Origin: DATNFP01 sp035606335
GTDB lineage: Bacteria > Bacteroidota > Bacteroidia > Chitinophagales > Chitinophagaceae
Assembly: GCA_035606335.1 (NCBI GenBank)
Contig: DATNFP010000201.1
Span: 1-16,595, forward strand
Direction of reading: 5' to 3'
Length of the DNA: 16,595 bases
The notes under the pieces are model-generated. The model was not told the origin of the DNA and did not search any database. It saw nothing but the letters and a program-made list of their open reading frames with translations. Made by a program: the position numbers and the translations under genes. Below are positions 7,140 to 13,745 of the stretch, piece by piece (positions within the stretch are counted from its first letter, which is position 1; each line of letters opens with the position of its first letter).

Positions 7140-8084
7140 ATGAGTCTATCGAGAGAAGCTAGGATCGGATTATTGGTTACTTCGGCTGTAATTATTTTTT
7201 TCGTCGGATTTTATTTCTTGAAAGGTGCTAACCTTTTTTCAGGAGAGAATGAATATTATTGTTTTTACGATAATGTACAGGGCCTTCAGACTTCATCGAA
7301 TGTACAGATCAGGGGACTTAATGTGGGAAGGGTATCTCATACACAATTGGTCGATGGCAAGGGCGTAAGAGTAGTATTAGCAATTAGTAAAAAAATAAAA
7401 TTGCCACGGGGAACAATAGCCAATCTTGTGTCTTCCGATCTTTTAGGCACTAAAATTATCCGTCTTGATCTTGGAAATGGTACAGAAATAGTAGAAAACG
7501 GAGAATCATTGCCTGCCAAAGTAGAAGGTGGTGCACTTGATAATATTTCAGCCGAAGTTTCGCCTTTATTAAGGACGATAACTATAGCTGTAACTCATCT
7601 TGATTCTGTATTGATAAGTGTAAATAGCATTTTTAATGACGACACACGGCAGGCACTCACAGGCAGTATAGCCTCGCTTGATTCTACGACTCACAATTTC
7701 GCTACGGTGTCTAAAGCATTGAGCCAGGAAAGCGGAGAAATAAAATCCATCGTCCACAATGCTAACGACATAACCGGCAACCTTGCCAGGAACAATGATA
7801 ATATAACACATATTTTAGACAATGCTGCTAATGCTACAGAACAATTGTCGAAAGCTCCGATACAAAAAACCTTTGGTGATCTGGAAAAAGCAGCTGGTGA
7901 TCTTCAAAACGTTATCAATAAGATAAATAGCGAGCAGGGATCATTAGGCATGTTGGTGAACAATAAGGAGCTGTATACTAATCTTAACAGCTCGCTTAAT
8001 TCCCTTAACCAGCTAATGGCAGACATAAAAGCTCATCCATCACGTTATATAAATGTGACTGTTTTTGGGAAAAAGAAAGAATAA
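7140..8084 (+). CDS. MCE/MlaD family lipid-transport protein
   Basis: A 314-residue MCE protein. One N-terminal membrane segment (about 10-28) anchors it in the inner membrane, followed by a single MCE domain (about 36-115) with the usual VQGLQTSSNVQIRGLNVGRV and SSDLLGTKIIRLDLG blocks. Residues 135-290 are long amphipathic helices rich in N, D, T and S, likely coiled coil; the C-terminus (HPSRYINVTVFGKKKE) is typical of Bacteroidota members. MCE rings carry phospholipids or other hydrophobic molecules between the membranes. The partner permease and ATPase (MlaE, MlaF) are not in this window. It is 24 bases upstream of the OstA-like gene, so the two are probably co-transcribed from the box at 7104. 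The exact cargo is unknown. Confidence 0.9.
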   Translation: MSLSREARIGLLVTSAVIIFFVGFYFLKGANLFSGENEYYCFYDNVQGLQTSSNVQIRGLNVGRVSHTQLVDGKGVRVVLAISKKIKLPRGTIANLVSSDLLGTKIIRLDLGNGTEIVENGESLPAKVEGGALDNISAEVSPLLRTITIAVTHLDSVLISVNSIFNDDTRQALTGSIASLDSTTHNFATVSKALSQESGEIKSIVHNANDITGNLARNNDNITHILDNAANATEQLSKAPIQKTFGDLEKAAGDLQNVINKINSEQGSLGMLVNNKELYTNLNSSLNSLNQLMADIKAHPSRYINVTVFGKKKE

Positions 8085-8108
8085 TTAAATAAACTAAATT
8101 ACCCAGGA

Positions 8109-9815
8109 TTGATTTCCTTGCAAACAATTATTTCCAGGCGTTTATTGTTCTTAAGCTCTTTGCTGTGTGTATTGATACATGCAGATGCTTTGGCACAGAA
8201 AAAGGCTTTGGATACGGCTAACAAAGTACCGATTCACATAGTGAGGATGCGGGTATTAAGCCATGTTCAAACAGATACTTCCAGCGTTGATAAGCTTTTA
8301 GATTCGGTAGTGCTTCAGCAGGGAAATGACATGATGTATTGTGATAGTGCCTATTTCTATTCAGAAAAAAACAGTCTGGAGGCTTTTGGAGACGTAAAGA
8401 TCGTTCAGCCGGGGGGTACTGAAGCCGAGAGCGATTACCTGAAATATACAGGTAATACCAAAGAGGCCTATATGAAAGGGAATGTAAGCCTCACGGATGG
8501 AAAAAATAAGCTGTGGACCGAAGAGCTAACTTATAATGTAGGAACCAAGGTTGGGATATACACACAGGGAGGAACATTGCAAAGCGATTCCACAACAGTG
8601 TCGAGCAATGAAGGGAATTATAATGTAAATACAAAAGATGTGAGATTTACGGGAGACGTTTTTGTTACTGATCCAAGCTATAATGTGCGCTCAGAGGATA
8701 TGCTGTATAATACGGAAACAAAACTGGTCACCTTCTATCCTCCTGAAGTATCAGTGGTAACGAGTGATAAATCTGTGTTTCATACCACAGGCGGTACATA
8801 TGACAGCAAAAATGAGATAGCGCATTTTGTCAACCGCTCTTCTGCATTAAACGAAGACCAGTACCTGGAGGCTGATACACTTAATTACAATAAATTAACA
8901 GGGTATGGCAATGCTAGTGGTAATGTCATTTCTATAGATACAACACAGCATACTACACTATATTGCGGCCATTCGGAATATTTTGCAAAGGGTAAAATAT
9001 TATGGGCAACTATTAAACCGGTATTGAAGCAGGTAAATGAGAAAGACAGTATATTCATCAGGGCTGATACTTTTTTTTCAGCGCCAGTACCGCAAAAAGG
9101 AGATATAAATCCCAAAGAGGATTCGATTAAGGTTGTTAAATCAGTAACAGGAAAAAGAAAAGGGAAAAAAGGAAAAACAATAATTGCATCTAAGCAGGAA
9201 GAAAGCATAGCAAGCGATACTTCGTCTTCTGCTGATTCCAGCAGACCAAGGTATTTTATCGGTTATCATCATGTGCTTATTTTTTCAGACTCCCTGCAGG
9301 GAAAATGTGACAGCATCAGCTACAATCAAAAAGATTCTGTCATGAAAATGATGTATGACCCCATCGCATGGTCTCGGAATAGCCAGATAACGGGTGATAC
9401 TATCAGGCTGCACATGGATAGCGGCAAGCTGAAAAAATTATATGTGCCAAATAATGCATTTGTAGTTTCCCAATCCGGACCGGCAAAGGCACAGTTATTC
9501 GATCAGGTGCAGGGTAAAACGCTTACTGCTAACTTTGTAGATAATGAAATAGATAATATGCTGGTAAAGCCGAATGCGGAATCCATATATTATTCAAAAG
9601 ATGATGATAGCGCTTATGTAGGCGTGGAGCAGGCACAGGGCGAAAAGATGATCGTTTTGTTTAGCGGTCAGGCCATTAGTAAGATAAAGTATGATCAGGA
9701 TGTAAAGGTGATAATGACACCACTGGAGCAGGCCGATCTACCCACGATGAGACTAAGCCGTTTTAGATGGTTGATAGATAAACGCCCTAAAAGCAGGGAA
9801 GAGCTTTTTCAATAA
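8109..9815 (+). CDS. OstA/LptA-like periplasmic protein
   Basis: A large secreted protein (568 residues from the TTG at 8109) with the OstA/LptA beta-jellyroll pattern. LptA-type domains bridge the periplasm for lipopolysaccharide; a Bacteroidota role in LPS transport is likely but inferred. Residues up to about 29 form a signal peptide (ending ADALAQ). Repeated short strands such as YFYSEKNSLEAFGDVKI and AYMKGNVSLTDG fill about 70-330. A lysine-rich linker with a Ser/Asp tail (about 338-380, GKRKGKKGK) separates a second OstA-like region (380-540). No in-frame ATG precedes the signal peptide, so the start is non-ATG: TTG at 8109, or TTG at 8118, which has AGGA nine bases ahead. A frame-local run of eight T is at 9071-9078. 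It follows the MCE gene closely. Confidence 0.83.
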   Translation: MISLQTIISRRLLFLSSLLCVLIHADALAQKKALDTANKVPIHIVRMRVLSHVQTDTSSVDKLLDSVVLQQGNDMMYCDSAYFYSEKNSLEAFGDVKIVQPGGTEAESDYLKYTGNTKEAYMKGNVSLTDGKNKLWTEELTYNVGTKVGIYTQGGTLQSDSTTVSSNEGNYNVNTKDVRFTGDVFVTDPSYNVRSEDMLYNTETKLVTFYPPEVSVVTSDKSVFHTTGGTYDSKNEIAHFVNRSSALNEDQYLEADTLNYNKLTGYGNASGNVISIDTTQHTTLYCGHSEYFAKGKILWATIKPVLKQVNEKDSIFIRADTFFSAPVPQKGDINPKEDSIKVVKSVTGKRKGKKGKTIIASKQEESIASDTSSSADSSRPRYFIGYHHVLIFSDSLQGKCDSISYNQKDSVMKMMYDPIAWSRNSQITGDTIRLHMDSGKLKKLYVPNNAFVVSQSGPAKAQLFDQVQGKTLTANFVDNEIDNMLVKPNAESIYYSKDDDSAYVGVEQAQGEKMIVLFSGQAISKIKYDQDVKVIMTPLEQADLPTMRLSRFRWLIDKRPKSREELFQ

Positions 9816-9843
9816 GCCTGTACCACATATAATATTTCCTCTT

Positions 9844-9851
9844 TACTTTTG
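9844..9851 (+). promoter_or_regulatory. -7 box of the aspartate kinase promoter
   Basis: TACTTTTG matches TAnnTTTG exactly and ends 18 bases before the ATG at 9870. No clear -33 TTG at 19-21 bases. The TTG at 9849, which would extend the protein by seven residues, is the end of this box and would precede the transcript. Confidence 0.55.
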
Positions 9852-9869
9852 CGCTCTTATTCATTAAAA

Positions 9870-11135
9870 ATGCAGGTTTACAAATTTGGTGGAGCATCTA
9901 TAGCGACTCCTGAACGTGTTGAGGCACTATTGCCGATTATCAGGCAATCTACACAGCCGCTTGTACTGGTTATTTCCGCGCTTGGTAAAACAACTAATGC
10001 GTTGGAAGCAATTGTTACAGCCGCTTGTAAAGGTGATAAGGAAGAAGCGCATAAGATGGTAGGAAAGCTTGAACAGACACATTTGGACTATGCAGCATCA
10101 TTACTGGATGAATCTCACTATATAGACGCAAAAAATGCATTGAATGTTTATTTTACAGAATTGCAATGGGCGGTTGATGATGCAGATAGTGCGCGCTATG
10201 ATTATTCTTACGACCAGATAGTTTCAATGGGCGAAATATTATCTACACGCATTGTTTCATTCTATCTGCAACAAAAAGGTCTTGTATTTGAATGGATAGA
10301 TGTGCGTGATGTGTTGCGCACTGATAATACATATAGGGATGCGCGCGTGGATTGGGATTATTCTAAACAACAGGCGCAGCAGGTGATCGGTAAGCACCTT
10401 GAGCAAGGTGTGAACGTCCTCACGCAGGGATTTATCGGTTCTACAGCAGATAATGCAACTGTGACATTAGGCAGGGAAGGCTCTGACTACACAGCCGCTT
10501 TGCTGGCCGCAATGCTTGGAGCAGATGCTGTAACTATATGGAAAGATGTGGAAGGATTGCAAAACGCGGATCCAAAGCAATTTCCAAATACAGTCAAGAT
10601 AGAGGCAATTACTTATCATGAGGTAATAGAAATGGCTTATTACGGAGCGCAGGTAATACATCCAAAAACCATAAAGCCACTGCAGAACTACAATATACCC
10701 TTGTATGTAAAATGTTTTCTGGATAAGGATATGAAAGGTACAGTGATACAGAGTGAGGTGAGCAGCATTTTTTATCCGCCGTTAATTGTTTTAAAGAAAG
10801 ATCAAATATTATTGCAGGTCACAACAAGAGACTTCTCTTTTATAAGTGAAGACAATCTAAGTAATCTGTATAGTGTATTGCACGACCTGAAAATAAAAGT
10901 AAACCTGATACAAAATGCCGCTATCAGCTTTGTAGCATGTATAGATCACAAAGAAGATAAAGTGCAGGAACTGATACAGATATTAGGCAAAGATTATAAA
11001 GTATTTACCAATGAGAATGTAAGCTTGCTTACTATCCGCCACTACACACCGGAAATATTATTTGACTTAACAAAAAGCCGGCACGTATTACTGGAACAAA
11101 AAACAAGGCATACAGTGCAGGTAATAATGAAATAA
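9870..11135 (+). CDS. lysC: Aspartate kinase
   Basis: Phosphorylates aspartate with ATP to give beta-aspartyl phosphate, the first step toward lysine (and diaminopimelate for peptidoglycan), threonine and methionine. The 421-residue cytoplasmic enzyme has the amino-acid kinase fold: KFGG (5-8), VISALGKTTN (34-43), SMGE (119-122), TQGFIG (185-190) and TLGREGSDYTAALLA (199-213). The region after about residue 300 is the ACT pair that senses end-product amino acids, so allosteric feedback is expected; which amino acid cannot be read. There is no homoserine dehydrogenase domain, so it is monofunctional. The start is set at ATG 9870 because MQVYKFGG is the normal family N-terminus and the upstream TTG lies in the promoter box. 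The stop TAA abuts the stop of convergent hscA. Confidence 0.93.
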   Translation: MQVYKFGGASIATPERVEALLPIIRQSTQPLVLVISALGKTTNALEAIVTAACKGDKEEAHKMVGKLEQTHLDYAASLLDESHYIDAKNALNVYFTELQWAVDDADSARYDYSYDQIVSMGEILSTRIVSFYLQQKGLVFEWIDVRDVLRTDNTYRDARVDWDYSKQQAQQVIGKHLEQGVNVLTQGFIGSTADNATVTLGREGSDYTAALLAAMLGADAVTIWKDVEGLQNADPKQFPNTVKIEAITYHEVIEMAYYGAQVIHPKTIKPLQNYNIPLYVKCFLDKDMKGTVIQSEVSSIFYPPLIVLKKDQILLQVTTRDFSFISEDNLSNLYSVLHDLKIKVNLIQNAAISFVACIDHKEDKVQELIQILGKDYKVFTNENVSLLTIRHYTPEILFDLTKSRHVLLEQKTRHTVQVIMK

Positions 11136-12995
11136 CTATATTACCTTCTTTCCTTTCATTGCATCTTTTAGCGCTGCATCCATTACGCGTTCCGCATAAG
11201 GACGGGAAACTTCATTGAGTGTCTCGGTTGCGTGTTGTATACGGTCTTTATCGGCTGCATTCATTGCTTCGCGCAATAGTTGCATTTGTCCTATTGTGGT
11301 ATTTATTTCTTCCTCAGTAAGATATTGGCGGTTTTTTGCCACGAATTTTTCAGTAGTGTCAAGCATCTGCTGTGCCTCTGTAGTTGCTTCCACTAATGCA
11401 CGTGTTTTTATATCATCTTTCGCATGTTCCAACGAATCCATCAGCATCTTTTCCACCTGCTCATCTGTAAGGCCATATTGAGGTTTTACGTCTATACTTT
11501 GTGCTATTCCGCTTCTTAATTCAGTAGCGCTCACTTTTAAAATTCCGTCTGCATCTATCAGGAAGGCTACTTCTACCTTCGGCAATCCTGCAGGCATAGC
11601 AGGAATACCTGTAAGGTTAAATTCCGCCAATTTGCGGTTATCCTGCACAAGATCACGCTCTCCCTGGTAAACAGAAATGCGCATTCCGTTTTGGCCATCC
11701 TTTTGAGTAGTATATTGGCGGCCTGCCTTTATGGGGATTTTAGAGTTACGTGGTATCAATACGTCCATCAGTCCCCCCATTGTTTCAATTCCTAATGATA
11801 ATGGTGTAACATCCAGCAGCAACATTTCAGTATTATTACCTGCCAGTATATCGGCCTGCACCGCTGCTCCTAAAGCCACTACTTCGTCGGGATTAAGTTG
11901 GTCAGATAATTCTCGTCCAAAAAAGCTTTTGACACTTTCTTTTACCAACGGTACACGTGTAGAGCCTCCAACCATCACTACGGCGTCTATTTGCTGGGGT
12001 AATAGCCCGGCATCATTTAATGCATTTTTACAGCTTGTAATAGTACGGTCTACTAATGATTGTATTAATTGATCGAAGGCTTTTTTTGAAATGCTTACTG
12101 TTTTGCCATCAACCTGTCCTTCGAAAGATTCGTTATTTGTAAGATGCTTTTTGGCTTCTTCAGCAGTAACGCGAAGTTGCTGGGTCAATGATTTATTTTT
12201 CTTTAGCTCTTCATCACTTATGTTTAGTTCTTTTTGCCAGTGCTGAGCCAATGTCCTGTCCATATCATCGCCACCTAAGTAGGTATCGCCATTGGTTGAT
12301 AACACCTCGAATATGCCATTGGTGATCTTTAAAATGGAAATATCGAAAGTACCGCCTCCTAAATCATAAACAGCTATGGTTTTCTCTTCTCCATGTTTCA
12401 CACCTAAGCCATAAGCAAGGCTGGCCGCAGTGGGTTCGTTAACTATCCGTAATACATCAAGCCCGGCTAATCTGCCGGCATCCCTTGTCGCCTGGCGTTG
12501 CGAGTCATTGAAATACGCAGGCACTGTGATAACTGCTTTGCTTATTGTTGTTTTTAGTATGTGTTCCGCGCGTTGCTTTAGTTCCTTTAAGATATAGGAA
12601 GATAATTCTATGGGGGAATAGAATTTATTGCCTACCTGTATTTTCACTAAAGAATCGGTATTGTCATCTATAATTTTATATGCAAAAAAATCAGCATGGT
12701 TGCTTACATCCTTATACGATTTCCCCATCAGGCGCTTTACGGAATAAATAGTGTGTTCCGGCTCTGCAATCAGCAACTCTTTTGCTTTGTTCCCTACAGT
12801 CGCACCGCCATATTCATCAAAATGTACAATGGATGGTACCAATGTCAGCCCATCTACTTCCCGTAATGCAATTGGCTCTCTTGTGTCCTGGCGTACAATC
12901 GCTATCAGGCTATTGGTAGTTCCTAAGTCAATTCCTACTATTGTTTCCTCCTGCTGTAAACTTCCTGTTGCTATATTAATAGCTACTTTGGCCAT
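11136..12995 (-). CDS. hscA: Fe-S assembly chaperone HscA (Hsp70 family)
   Basis: ATP-driven Hsp70 chaperone that with the J-protein HscB helps the scaffold IscU hand over Fe-S clusters. The 619-residue protein has all Hsp70 blocks: GIDLGTTNS (21-29), AYFNDSQRQATRDAG (160-174), VYDLGGGTFD (209-218), VMVGGSTRVPLV (340-351) and the linker LLLDVTPLSLG (392-402). HscA rather than DnaK is supported by ETMGGLMDVLIPRN (404-417), QGERDLVQDNRKLAEF (444-459), LTGIPAMPAG (461-470) and IDVKPQYGLTD (501-511), and by the absence of the DnaK C-terminal EEV tail. The start is ATG 12995 (MAKVAIN); an upstream in-frame TTG at 13019 lies in a -7 box. No iscS, iscU or hscB is seen next to it. Its stop touches the aspartate kinase stop. 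Confidence 0.9.
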   Translation of the reverse strand: MAKVAINIATGSLQQEETIVGIDLGTTNSLIAIVRQDTREPIALREVDGLTLVPSIVHFDEYGGATVGNKAKELLIAEPEHTIYSVKRLMGKSYKDVSNHADFFAYKIIDDNTDSLVKIQVGNKFYSPIELSSYILKELKQRAEHILKTTISKAVITVPAYFNDSQRQATRDAGRLAGLDVLRIVNEPTAASLAYGLGVKHGEEKTIAVYDLGGGTFDISILKITNGIFEVLSTNGDTYLGGDDMDRTLAQHWQKELNISDEELKKNKSLTQQLRVTAEEAKKHLTNNESFEGQVDGKTVSISKKAFDQLIQSLVDRTITSCKNALNDAGLLPQQIDAVVMVGGSTRVPLVKESVKSFFGRELSDQLNPDEVVALGAAVQADILAGNNTEMLLLDVTPLSLGIETMGGLMDVLIPRNSKIPIKAGRQYTTQKDGQNGMRISVYQGERDLVQDNRKLAEFNLTGIPAMPAGLPKVEVAFLIDADGILKVSATELRSGIAQSIDVKPQYGLTDEQVEKMLMDSLEHAKDDIKTRALVEATTEAQQMLDTTEKFVAKNRQYLTEEEINTTIGQMQLLREAMNAADKDRIQHATETLNEVSRPYAERVMDAALKDAMKGKKVI

Positions 12996-13016
12996 ATAAT
13001 TATCCGGTTCAGATTG

Positions 13017-13024
13017 CAAAGGTA
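13017..13024 (-). promoter_or_regulatory. -7 box of the hscA promoter
   Basis: Minus-strand TACCTTTG matches TAnnTTTG exactly and ends 21 bases before the hscA ATG at 12995. A clear -33 TTG is not seen. The alternative TTG start at 13019-13017 is the last part of this box. Confidence 0.55.
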
Positions 13025-13073
13025 GGCTAAGGATAGCATTATAATTGAATGGGATATATCACAATATAATATC

Positions 13074-13102
13074 TCAGCATTCAAGGCTTATATTATTGCT
13101 GA
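13074..13102. repeat. Inverted repeat between the divergent hscA and secreted-protein promoters
   Basis: TCAGCA (13074-13079) and TGCTGA (13097-13102) are perfect 6-base inverted arms with 17 bases between. The centre falls near the expected -33 position of the promoter serving the gene at 13139. It could be an operator, but short arms arise often by chance in AT-rich DNA. Confidence 0.25.
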
Positions 13103-13110
13103 ATTAAAGA

Positions 13111-13118
13111 TACATTTG
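13111..13118 (+). promoter_or_regulatory. -7 box for the small secreted protein
   Basis: TACATTTG matches TAnnTTTG exactly and ends 20 bases before the ATG at 13139. No TTG at the right -33 distance. It faces away from the hscA box, making a 143-base divergent promoter region. Confidence 0.5.
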
Positions 13119-13138
13119 CGGGTATAAATAATGAACTT

Positions 13139-13642
13139 ATGCGCTTATTCAACATAATTTTTATATTATTAGTTTTTGCATCTTCTCAGTCATTTGCTCA
13201 GACTCCTGTAGAATACAACAATAAGTTGGCTGATGTTATAGTGAATTTGTATAACAAAGGACAGGCGTGGGGTAACAAGCTTGCGGAATTGGATACTACA
13301 AGTAAGGATTACGCAAAATTGACACCTATTCGGAAGAATATAGAACATTACATAGATAGCGAGATAATAGTAGTGAAAAAAATGAAAGATGTTGCAGGTT
13401 CTGAAAAGTATCGTGAGGCAATCGTTACTTTTCTTAAATCGGAATCTGATATGATAAAAAAAGCATTTATACCCTTTGAAAAGCTAAATTCAGCTTCTAC
13501 AGACACGGAAGTAAAAACTGTAATAGATGGGCTTACAGCAGCATCAAAAGGCGAAGCGGAACATCTGCAGGCCGTGACGGCGGCGCAAAAGGAATATGCA
13601 GATAAAAATGGGTTCAAGATTGAGGTGCCGGCATCAAATTAG
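13139..13642 (+). CDS. Small secreted helical protein, function unknown
   Basis: A 167-residue exported protein that I do not recognise as an enzyme. Residues 1-20 are a signal peptide (hydrophobic FNIIFILLVFA, then SQSFA|Q). The rest reads as a bundle of amphipathic helices with many Lys, Glu and Asp and no cysteine, and no metal or catalytic motif. The end, KEYADKNGFKIEV, and the overall build resemble small surface proteins annotated as the LIC11966 family, but this is only an impression. The ATG at 13139 is chosen for the signal peptide; an ATG at 13131 is in another frame. It has its own -7 box, diverges from hscA, and lies 103 bases before smc, with no strong terminator between. Confidence 0.75.
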   Translation: MRLFNIIFILLVFASSQSFAQTPVEYNNKLADVIVNLYNKGQAWGNKLAELDTTSKDYAKLTPIRKNIEHYIDSEIIVVKKMKDVAGSEKYREAIVTFLKSESDMIKKAFIPFEKLNSASTDTEVKTVIDGLTAASKGEAEHLQAVTAAQKEYADKNGFKIEVPASN

Positions 13643-13690
13643 ATATGGTATCTTTTATTCCCCACATTACTCACATTCCCTGCATTTAGC

Positions 13691-13720
13691 CTGAATACAT
13701 CGCTAAATTGATTATTTTTG
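13691..13720 (+). promoter_or_regulatory. Promoter of smc
   Basis: TATTTTTG at 13713-13720 matches TAnnTTTG exactly, with CTG (13691-13693) 19 bases before it, close to the TTG of the Bacteroidota -33 element. The box ends 25 bases before the TTG start codon of smc, so the leader would be very short. The best-formed full promoter pattern of the window after that of comB. Confidence 0.5.
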
Positions 13721-13745
13721 TCTTTCTCCAAAAATCTTTTGTGCT

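Noticed and set aside
11215..12999. Plus-strand frames of 82-113 codons opposite hscA
   Set aside because: Shadows of a complete Hsp70 gene; serine-rich products without domain or start signals.
13641..13659. Small hairpin AGATA-TGG-TATCT followed by TTTATT after the secreted-protein gene
   Set aside because: Only five pairs, four of them A-T, with a three-base loop; too weak to call a terminator.
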